A stretch of 5,013 nt of DNA from an uncultured Actinomycetes bacterium (lineage in GTDB: Bacteria > Actinomycetota > Actinomycetes > Nanopelagicales > Nanopelagicaceae): assembly GCA_903892335.1 (NCBI GenBank), contig CAITID010000079.1, positions 1 to 5,013 on the forward strand, written 5' to 3'. Positions within the stretch are counted from its first letter, which is position 1. The number at the start of each line of letters is the position of its first letter. The translations under genes were made by a program, and so were the position numbers. The notes beneath the pieces are model-generated. The model was not told the origin of the DNA. It saw only the letters and a program-made list of their open reading frames with translations, and ran no database searches. Positions 1 to 5,013 of the stretch are shown here, piece by piece.

Positions 1-1
1 A

Positions 2-733
2 AATCTCTCTGTCTCATTTGGCGGATTAAAAGCGCTCTCTGATGTTTACTTAGATCTACACATCAACGAGGTAGTTGGATTAATTGGTCCTAATGGCGCC
101 GGTAAAACAACTTTGTTTAACGCACTAAGTGGCATCGTCGGCGTTGATAGCGGTGAGCTAGAGATGAATGGCAAGAACCATAAATGGCCAAAACCCCATC
201 AATTAATTGAATTAGGAATCGCTCGCACACTTCAAGGTGTTGGCTTATTTCCAGAGTTAACCGTTTTAGAAAATGTGATGATCGGTGCAAGTAAATTTGC
301 AAAGAGTGGCCTAATCAGCAGTGCGCTGGGCTTAGGTGGCCGTGATGAAAAGCGCTTACGTGATCAGGCGATGACCGCTCTTGAGCGAGTTTATGCATCA
401 GGGATTGCAAATCGCAGAGCAGATTCACTTCCTTACCCAGTAACTAAACGTGTTGCGATCGCTCGGGCACTAGTTAGTGAACCGAAGATTCTCTTATTAG
501 ATGAGCCAGCAGGTGGCCTAGGCGCCCAAGATATTGAGTGGATGAACGGCTTAATTCATAACCTCGCCTCCCACTGCTCAGTTCTATTAGTTGAGCACCA
601 TATGGATGTTGTGATGTCCGTTTGTGATCGACTTTACGTCCTAAATTTCGGTGAGGTAATTTCAAGTGGAAGTGTTGAAACAGTACGCAATGATCCAGCA
701 GTAATTGCAGCCTATCTAGGAGTAAACAATTGA
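2..733 (+). CDS. livG: LivG-type ABC transporter ATPase (5'-truncated by window edge)
   Basis: This is one of two cytoplasmic ATPases that power a branched-chain amino acid-type importer. The reading frame is open from base 2, and the first visible residues, N-L-S-V-S-F-G-G-L-K-A-L, match the usual LivG start, so only about 5-10 codons are missing. The TTG at 113 is internal, because the Walker A motif G-P-N-G-A-G-K-T lies before it at 86-109. The Q-loop glutamine is at 233-235 (R-T-L-Q). The ABC signature at 428-451 reads L-P-Y-P-V-T-K-R, so the usual glycine after Y is proline. Walker B, I-L-L-L-D-E, is at 488-505, and the H-loop histidine of V-E-H-H is at 596-598. The C-terminus, D-P-A-V-I-A-A-Y-L-G, is the normal LivG ending. 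The 243 visible codons fit the family length of about 250. The stop overlaps the livF start by 4 nt. The identity is secure; the substrate is inferred from family only. Confidence 0.95.
   Translation, partial: NLSVSFGGLKALSDVYLDLHINEVVGLIGPNGAGKTTLFNALSGIVGVDSGELEMNGKNHKWPKPHQLIELGIARTLQGVGLFPELTVLENVMIGASKFAKSGLISSALGLGGRDEKRLRDQAMTALERVYASGIANRRADSLPYPVTKRVAIARALVSEPKILLLDEPAGGLGAQDIEWMNGLIHNLASHCSVLLVEHHMDVVMSVCDRLYVLNFGEVISSGSVETVRNDPAVIAAYLGVNN
718..722 (+). promoter_or_regulatory. Ribosome binding site for livF
   Basis: AGGAG lies inside the last livG codons, 7 nt before the TTG at 730. It decides the livF start in favour of this TTG, since no ATG is in frame nearby and the resulting N-terminus fits the family. 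Confidence 0.8.
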
Positions 734-764
734 ACGGCTTAATTGTTAACAACTTAACAATTGA
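725..764 (+). repeat. Overlapping inverted repeats forming two alternative hairpins at the livF start
   Basis: AACAATTGA occurs at 725-733, covering the livF TTG, and again at 756-764. Between them, AATTGTTAA at 741-749 is complementary to both copies. It can pair downstream as a 9-bp stem with 754-762 around a 4-nt loop (CAAC), or upstream with 725-733, using 739-747, as a 9-bp stem with one G-U pair around a 5-nt loop. The second structure would bury the TTG start codon, and the two are mutually exclusive. The pairings are seen directly; a regulatory role is speculation, and both stems are A/T-rich and weak. Confidence 0.45.
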
Positions 765-1443
765 TCATGGAGCAATCCGTGCCATCAATAATCTTTCTTT
801 CATTGCGCCACGAGGAAAGCTGACTGCAATTATTGGTTCAAACGGTGCTGGTAAAACCACTTTACTTAGATCCTTATCTGGCTTAAAGGATGTAAAAAAC
901 GGTAGCGCTAGCTGGAATGGTAAATCAATTTTAAATACACGACCAGAAAACTTAGCTCGCAGTGGCATCATGCATGTCTCTGATGGCAAATCTGTAATTA
1001 CTGAGTTGTCAGTCAAAGATAATCTAGCGCTCGCTGGGTTATGGCGAAAAGATAAAAAAGATGTTGCCGCGGCAACAGTAGAGGTGATTGAACTTTTCCC
1101 AATCTTAGGTGAGCGTATAAAACAAAATGCTGGCTCTTTATCTGGTGGCGAGCGACAAATGTTGGCGATTGGTCGTGCACTTATTGCCAGGCCAAAATTA
1201 CTGTTACTTGATGAGCCTTCCCTAGGATTAGCGCCATTGGTTGTGGAACAGATTTTTCAGACAATTAAATCGCTAACTACAAAAATGGATTTAACTGTAG
1301 TTCTAGTAGAACAGAATGCTATGGGTGCATTAAAGATTGCCGATATTGGCGTAGTTTTAAATTTAGGAACAGTTGTTGCAGTTGATCATGCGCAAACTTT
1401 GCTCAACGACCCAGCAGTGCGCGCTGCTTACTTAGGTATTTAA
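730..1443 (+). CDS. livF: LivF-type ABC transporter ATPase
   Basis: This is the second cytoplasmic ATPase of the importer, expected to pair with LivG under the LivH-LivM channel. At 237 residues it matches the usual LivF length. Walker A, G-S-N-G-A-G-K-T, is at residues 36-43. The signature L-S-G-G-E-R-Q at 137-143 is canonical, unlike that of LivG. Walker B, L-L-L-L-D-E, is at 157-162, followed by the D-loop S-L-G-L-A-P. The switch region reads V-E-Q-N, with glutamine in place of the H-loop histidine; this is normal for LivF and is not a defect. The segment that is usually V-P-E-G-R reads V-S-D-G-K at 83-87, a mild divergence. The start is TTG, overlapping the livG stop as TTGA, and is supported by AGGAG 7 nt upstream. 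Translational coupling to livG is likely. The livH start follows after one base. Confidence 0.95.
   Translation: MNGLIVNNLTIDHGAIRAINNLSFIAPRGKLTAIIGSNGAGKTTLLRSLSGLKDVKNGSASWNGKSILNTRPENLARSGIMHVSDGKSVITELSVKDNLALAGLWRKDKKDVAAATVEVIELFPILGERIKQNAGSLSGGERQMLAIGRALIARPKLLLLDEPSLGLAPLVVEQIFQTIKSLTTKMDLTVVLVEQNAMGALKIADIGVVLNLGTVVAVDHAQTLLNDPAVRAAYLGI
1062..1077 (+). repeat. Perfect 16-bp palindrome inside livF
   Basis: TGTTGCCGCGGCAACA equals its own reverse complement and contains CCGCGG. It is much more G/C-rich than its surroundings and follows a run of six A. It covers LivF codons for V-A-A-A-T (residues 112-116), a poorly conserved stretch between the Q-loop and the signature. It has the shape of a dimeric-regulator operator, but its position deep in a gene gives no obvious target promoter, so chance is a real possibility. 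Confidence 0.5.
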
Positions 1444-1444
1444 G

Positions 1445-2341
1445 ATGACACAATTTTTTACAGCAGTTCTAACCTCACTCTCTTCAGGTGCAATTTATGC
1501 ACTGATGTCGATTGCTTTGGTATTAGTTTGGCGCTCAACTCGTGTTGTTAACTTTGCTCAAGCTGGTCAAGCAGTTTTGACTACTTACATTGGCTATGAA
1601 GTGATTCAAAGAACTGGCTCGTACTGGATTGCACTTGTTGCAGCAATTATTGGCGGTGCGATTATTGGTGCCTTTATTGATAGATTTTTTATGCGTCCGA
1701 TCTTTAAGCGCGTTACATCTGGACCAATTGTTTTGATTGCACCCGTTGTGGCAACCTTAGGATTACTGGGAATTATTGAGGCAGTTATCGGAGTTGTTTG
1801 GGGATTAAATAATCAATCAATTGAACCACCAGTTTCAAATGCTGGCTTTAATGTAAATGGGACTGTGATTGCCTTTAGCCTATTCAATGCTTTTGTTCTT
1901 GGAACTGTTGCAATTGCAATGATCTTATTAACTTTGTTATTTCAAAAGACCAATATCGGATTAGCACTTAGGGCATCTGCATACTCCCCAGAAATTTCCA
2001 AGTTATCTGGAATTAGAGTAGATGCAGTAAGAACTTTAGGTTGGGCTATTTCAGGAGCGGCTGGTGGATTAGCGGGAATGCTTTATGTACCTAGTACTTA
2101 TCTTTTCCCAAACGCAATGGACGTTTTATTGGTCTTTGGTTTTATCGCTGCAGTAATCGGTGGTTTAGAGAGCATGGTTGGCGCAGTAGTGGGCGCGATG
2201 GTGCTTGGCTGTGCAATTAACTTCGTAGCTACTTACATAAGTACAGCATTAGTGTTTCCAACAGCTTTCGTAGTTTTAATACTAGTTTTATTAGTACGAC
2301 CTTCTGGCCTCTTTGCTGGCAAGAAAGGTAGGAGTGCATAA
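1445..2341 (+). CDS. livH: LivH-type permease of branched-chain amino acid ABC transporter
   Basis: This is an inner-membrane permease subunit that forms the transport channel with LivM. The 298 residues match LivH length. The N-terminus has a hydrophobic helix at about 5-28 followed by W-R-S-T-R-V-V-N-F-A-Q-A-G at 29-41, the LivH hallmark (family form: R-V-I-N-F-A-H-G). Further hydrophobic segments lie at about 60-82, 93-120, 139-166, 197-215, 227-256 and 262-285. The cytoplasmic coupling region for the ATPases is about 170-196 (N-I-G-L-A-L-R-A-S-A, then G-I-R-V-D). The G-G-L-E-S-M-V-G-A-V-V-G-A segment at 239-251 and the closing R-P-S-G-L-F are typical of the family. The ATG follows the livF stop by one base, with AGGT at 1434-1437 as a weak ribosome site 7 nt upstream. 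Together with the adjacent ATPases, the assignment is firm. Confidence 0.95.
   Translation: MTQFFTAVLTSLSSGAIYALMSIALVLVWRSTRVVNFAQAGQAVLTTYIGYEVIQRTGSYWIALVAAIIGGAIIGAFIDRFFMRPIFKRVTSGPIVLIAPVVATLGLLGIIEAVIGVVWGLNNQSIEPPVSNAGFNVNGTVIAFSLFNAFVLGTVAIAMILLTLLFQKTNIGLALRASAYSPEISKLSGIRVDAVRTLGWAISGAAGGLAGMLYVPSTYLFPNAMDVLLVFGFIAAVIGGLESMVGAVVGAMVLGCAINFVATYISTALVFPTAFVVLILVLLVRPSGLFAGKKGRSA
2330..2334 (+). promoter_or_regulatory. Ribosome binding site for livM
   Basis: AGGAG lies within the last livH codons, 7 nt before the ATG at 2342. It supports that ATG rather than the in-frame TTG at 2411, so the basic N-terminal extension of LivM is probably real. Confidence 0.8.
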
Positions 2342-3352
2342 ATGCTAAAACATTCTAAGAGCAAACACTCAAAAAAGATTCATTCATCAATTGATTCACC
2401 GAGAAAAAGATTGTTTTTGTTTATTTTGGGAGGTTGGTTACTTCTAATACTGAGCAATCAGGTAGGTGAGTTCTCGCTTTATCAAGGCGCCTTTGTTGCT
2501 ACCTACGCTGTTGGTATCGCTTCAATTATTTTATTAACTGGCTATAGCGGACAACTTTCATTAGGGCACGGTGCTTTAATGGCGGTCGGTGCCTACGCTG
2601 GAGCGCTCACAATAAATTCTTTGCAATGGCATCCAGTCGTTGCATTAATTATGGCAACATTGGTTGCCGGCTTATTTGGTCTGCTTCTAGGTGGTGCGGT
2701 TGCAAGATTTAGTGGTCCTTACCTAGCTGGAACAACTTTGGCACTTGCAATTGCATTGCCATCTCTAGCCAATCAATTTCCAATTCTGGGTGGTGAGCAA
2801 GGATTAGCCTTTGATGTAGGAGCATCACCTGCAAGATTTGGCGATGACTTCTCACCTTATAAATGGTTTTTCTGGATAGCAACTCTTGCAGCTTTGATAA
2901 TTATTTGGTTTGTTGCAAATATTGCAGCATCTAGATTTGGCAGAACATTTAGGGCGATGCGTGATAACCCAATTGCCGCCCAACTCTGTGGCGTAAATGT
3001 GGCTCGTCAAAAGGTCACCGCCTTTGCCATCAGTTCTGGAGTTGCAGGATTGTCTGGGGGATTACTGGTAATGCTGATCACAGGCGTATCACCAAGCGTA
3101 TTTCCGCTCAGTCTTTCACTTCTTTTACTCTCAGGAGCCGTGGTTACTGGACTGTACAACCTAAAAGGTGTGATCCTTGGCGGGTTGGTATTGGTTGCAA
3201 TCCCGGAAATCGCCGAGTCGCTAGTAACGCGCATCGGTGGCTCTGAGAACGTAGCCAACTCCTTACCTGGATTCTTGGTTAGCGCACTGCTAATTTTAGC
3301 GGTGATGTTTACTCCAAATGGTCCAGAACATATCTTTAAAAGAAAACACTAG
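2342..3352 (+). CDS. livM: LivM-type permease of branched-chain amino acid ABC transporter
   Basis: This is the second membrane permease subunit, partner of LivH. The LivM hallmark T-G-Y-S-G-Q-L-S-L-G-H-G-A is at residues 66-78, ahead of V-G-A-Y-A-G-A. A first membrane helix at about 24-38 is followed by several more hydrophobic segments through about residue 328. The cytoplasmic coupling region is around 196-222 (R-F-G-R-T-F-R-A-M-R-D-N-P, then G-V-N). It ends with F-T-P-N-G, a usual LivM-type tail, and a short basic end. The length of 336 is normal. Residues 2-23 form a hydrophilic, Lys/His/Ser-rich leader (four Lys and two His among residues 3-9 and 11-12, plus His14), probably cytoplasmic and consistent with the positive-inside rule. 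The ATG abuts the livH stop with no gap and has a strong ribosome site. The binding-protein gene follows after 12 nt. Confidence 0.95.
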   Translation: MLKHSKSKHSKKIHSSIDSPRKRLFLFILGGWLLLILSNQVGEFSLYQGAFVATYAVGIASIILLTGYSGQLSLGHGALMAVGAYAGALTINSLQWHPVVALIMATLVAGLFGLLLGGAVARFSGPYLAGTTLALAIALPSLANQFPILGGEQGLAFDVGASPARFGDDFSPYKWFFWIATLAALIIIWFVANIAASRFGRTFRAMRDNPIAAQLCGVNVARQKVTAFAISSGVAGLSGGLLVMLITGVSPSVFPLSLSLLLLSGAVVTGLYNLKGVILGGLVLVAIPEIAESLVTRIGGSENVANSLPGFLVSALLILAVMFTPNGPEHIFKRKH

Positions 3353-3359
3353 GGAAGGA
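3353..3359 (+). promoter_or_regulatory. Ribosome binding site for the binding-protein gene
   Basis: GGAAGGA fills most of the 12-nt gap between the livM stop and the ATG at 3365, leaving 5 nt of spacing. It is a strong purine-rich site, suiting a protein usually needed in excess over its permease. Confidence 0.8.
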
Positions 3360-3364
3360 AATAA

Positions 3365-4681
3365 ATGATCAGAAATACACGTACGAAGCGAGCAGTTATC
3401 GCTTCAGCGTTAATCACCGCAGGCGCAATGGTGCTCAGCACTATTCCTGCACAAGCGGCTGAAACAACTGGCGTAACAGCAACAACAATTAAGTTAGGCA
3501 TCTCATCACCTAAGTCAGGTGCTGCCGGTACTGCGTACAAAAAAGTTCCAGGCGCTATGAAGGCCTACTTTGATTACATCAATGCAAATGGTGGTGTAAA
3601 TGGTCGCAAGATCACCTTAGTTTCCCATGATGATGGATACAACGTTAAACGAGCCGCGACTCAGACTACAAAATTAGTTTTAAATGACCAGGTATTCGCA
3701 ATAGTTGGCGCTCTTGGTACTGCAACACACCGTAATGCATATAAAGCCGCTAACTTAGCCAAGAACAATGTTCCTTCCTTGTTTGTTAACTCGGGTTTCA
3801 GTGGCTTTGCTAATAAGGCCCTGTATCCAACCACTTTTGCAGGACTTCCTAGTTATCCAATGGAAGCAAAAGTTATGGCTAAGTTTATTAAGGATAATCC
3901 AGTGCTAGCTCCTCAAGCTTCATTCTTAATTGCACAAGATGATGAGTTTGGAGTCGATGGAATTGCTGGATTTAAAGAAGCCGGACATAAATTCTCCGAT
4001 AACCCAATCCTTTATCCGCAGGGTGGATTAAGTTCAACAATCGCTGAAGGTGCTCTTGCTAAATTAGCTGCAGCTCCTGGTAAGCCAGTTCTGGTTCTTT
4101 TTGGAACAACTGATACGACAGCAACACTTTTGAAAGCTGCCGAGAAGTTATCTTTGACAACTAAGTTCACATTTTTGGCGGGTTCAGTTGGTGCAGATGC
4201 CACTACATTATTAGCTCTTGGTGTTAAAGCCACGACTGTTGATGGAGTTATCACAGCATCATTCTTCCCAGATGCTAAAGATGCAACTGATGAGTATGTA
4301 AAGCAATTTACGGCGATTAACACCAAGTACAACAAGGGTGTGCCATTTGATAACACTGTTTTACAAGGTATGAACTCAGCAATGCTTACAGTTCAGGCAC
4401 TTCGTGCAGCAGGAAAGAACTTAACTCGTACTGGATTAATGAACGCTATCGACACAAAGGGTTCAACTTTTGCCAGTGCCGGACTTGCACCACTTAATTT
4501 CTCAGCAACTAGTCGTGTTGGTTACAACGGCTACTGGCTTGGTCAATTAAATGCCAAAGGTGAGCTAAAGCCATTTGGCGGAAAGTTAACGCTTTACACA
4601 ACTGATTCCACATCAGGTCCTGTTACAGCGTCAACCTTTGTTCGTAAATCAATTCCAAAGAACGGGATACCAAATAACTAA
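3365..4681 (+). CDS. LivK-like extracytoplasmic substrate-binding protein (type I, Peripla_BP_6)
   Basis: This protein captures the solute outside the membrane and delivers it to LivH-LivM. Residues 1-31 are a Sec signal peptide: a basic start (R3, R6, K8, R9), a hydrophobic core at 10-27, then P-A-Q-A|A with cleavage predicted after residue 31. Family landmarks are I-K-L-G-I-S at 42-47, Y-I-N-A-N-G-G-V-N-G-R-K at 71-82, D-D-G-Y-N at 89-93, A-I-V-G-A-L-G-T at 112-119, then V-P-S-L-F and, further on, Q-D-D-E-F-G. The P-S-Y region resembles binding proteins annotated as branched-chain amino acid binders whose ligands are often aromatic or other carboxylates, so specificity is open and no symbol is given. 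At 438 residues it is somewhat longer than the usual 370-400. There is no cysteine anywhere, hence no lipobox, although binding proteins of Gram-positive bacteria are usually lipoproteins. The stop shares a base with the next ATG. Confidence 0.93.
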   Translation: MIRNTRTKRAVIASALITAGAMVLSTIPAQAAETTGVTATTIKLGISSPKSGAAGTAYKKVPGAMKAYFDYINANGGVNGRKITLVSHDDGYNVKRAATQTTKLVLNDQVFAIVGALGTATHRNAYKAANLAKNNVPSLFVNSGFSGFANKALYPTTFAGLPSYPMEAKVMAKFIKDNPVLAPQASFLIAQDDEFGVDGIAGFKEAGHKFSDNPILYPQGGLSSTIAEGALAKLAAAPGKPVLVLFGTTDTTATLLKAAEKLSLTTKFTFLAGSVGADATTLLALGVKATTVDGVITASFFPDAKDATDEYVKQFTAINTKYNKGVPFDNTVLQGMNSAMLTVQALRAAGKNLTRTGLMNAIDTKGSTFASAGLAPLNFSATSRVGYNGYWLGQLNAKGELKPFGGKLTLYTTDSTSGPVTASTFVRKSIPKNGIPNN

Positions 4682-5013
4682 TGAAAAACACATTTGTTAA
4701 GAAGGGCTTAGTTGCCCTAGTTTCATCTGCACTAGTTGCTGTGTTCACAGTGGCAGTGCCATCTGTAGCACAAGCTGCTGATCTAACTTGTACGAAGGCA
4801 GCCACAAAGGTTGAAACTTGTACTGGTACTGATGGTAATGGTGCTAAATTTGAAATCAGAATGCCAGCAAACTTTAACGGCACTCTTTATGTGTACTCAC
4901 ATGGAATCCGTAACAACGTACCTCTGATTCCAATTCCAGTAATTGCACCAGTAGGTTCACAAATTGATTACTCACCAGAGGTTGCACCATCATTAACTAT
5001 CGCTAACGCGCTG
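4681..5013 (+). CDS. Secreted alpha/beta-hydrolase-like protein (3'-truncated by window edge)
   Basis: An open frame of 111 codons runs to the window edge. The ATG overlaps the previous stop (TAATG) and has only a weak GGGA 13 nt upstream, so translation probably depends on coupling. Residues 1-32 are a Sec signal peptide: K2, K7 and K8, a hydrophobic core at 9-27, then A-Q-A|A. Mature residues Cys37 and Cys47 could form a disulphide. The segment F-E-I-R-M-P-A-N-F-N-G-T-L-Y-V-Y-S-H-G at 57-75 resembles the first strand and oxyanion-hole H-G of secreted alpha/beta-hydrolases (pattern: P-x-x-W-N-G-T-L-V-x-x-S-H-G). The later A-P-S-L-T-I-A-N-A-L fits the helix that precedes the G-Y-A-L region in those enzymes. 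The catalytic serine, acid and histidine would lie beyond the window, so enzyme activity and substrate are not shown. The gene itself is secure; the hydrolase call is moderate. Confidence 0.7.
   Translation, partial: MKNTFVKKGLVALVSSALVAVFTVAVPSVAQAADLTCTKAATKVETCTGTDGNGAKFEIRMPANFNGTLYVYSHGIRNNVPLIPIPVIAPVGSQIDYSPEVAPSLTIANAL

Noticed and set aside
113..733. livG starting at the TTG at 113
   Set aside because: The frame is open upstream to base 2 and the Walker A motif lies before 113, so this TTG is an internal leucine codon.
474..752. Minus-strand open frame of 92 codons
   Set aside because: It lies opposite livG motifs (Walker B, H-loop), has no recognisable domain and is a shadow of the sense gene.
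1054..1077. Possible programmed frameshift: A-run plus G followed by a palindrome
   Set aside because: The A-AAA-AAG heptamer is in the wrong phase for the livF codons, the palindrome starts only 2 nt later, and livF is full length without a shift.
1306..1320. Loss of the H-loop histidine in LivF (V-E-Q-N)
   Set aside because: Glutamine at this place is the normal state of the LivF family, not a defect.
4012..4356. Minus-strand open frame of 114 codons
   Set aside because: It lies wholly opposite the binding-protein gene and has no recognisable features; it is best explained as a shadow of the sense gene.
4660..4700. Terminator or promoter between the binding protein and the hydrolase-like gene
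   Set aside because: The two genes overlap by one base, and I see no stable stem followed by a T-run and no convincing -35/-10 pair.
4623..4883. Minus-strand open frame of 86 codons
   Set aside because: It overlaps the end of the binding protein and the signal peptide of the next gene, both strongly supported on the plus strand.

Overview
The window is one uninterrupted, all plus-strand gene cluster for a branched-chain amino acid-type (HAAT/Liv family) ABC importer, followed by the start of a secreted protein that looks like an alpha/beta-hydrolase. Base composition is low to moderate in G+C (estimated by eye, not computed). Genes are packed with junctions of -4, +1, 0, +12 and -1 nt. Both exported proteins carry Sec signal peptides ending in A-Q-A|A, and the LivG signature motif is of a form I associate with actinobacterial LivG proteins. 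Together this suggests a streamlined, low-GC actinobacterium, such as the planktonic freshwater acI/Nanopelagicales group. The lineage is an inference, because no rRNA or other marker gene is present.

Layout: (1) 2-733, livG, the first ATPase, missing only a few N-terminal codons outside the window. (2) 730-1443, livF, the second ATPase, starting on TTG inside the livG stop. (3) 1445-2341, livH, permease 1. (4) 2342-3352, livM, permease 2. (5) 3365-4681, a livK-like substrate-binding protein. (6) 4681-5013, the first 111 codons of a secreted hydrolase-like protein that runs off the right edge. No gene-free stretch exceeds 12 nt, and there is no room for an internal promoter or terminator between genes. 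I saw no RNA gene, mobile element or CRISPR array.

How it works together: the extracytoplasmic binding protein captures a small solute and delivers it to the LivH-LivM membrane channel. The LivG-LivF ATPase pair powers import. All five parts of a complete importer are present in the order G-F-H-M-K, which differs from the K-H-M-G-F order in E. coli. The substrate is not proven by sequence: type I binding proteins of this family also bind amides, urea and aromatic or other carboxylates. The hydrolase-like gene overlaps the binding-protein stop (TAATG), so it is probably co-translated. The appealing but untested idea is that it releases the transported substrate outside the membrane.

The core is a well-known transporter and I do not see a novel system. 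The points worth a second look are the coupled exported hydrolase, the cysteine-free (non-lipoprotein) binding protein, a pair of mutually exclusive hairpins over the livF TTG start, and a perfect 16-bp palindrome inside livF.
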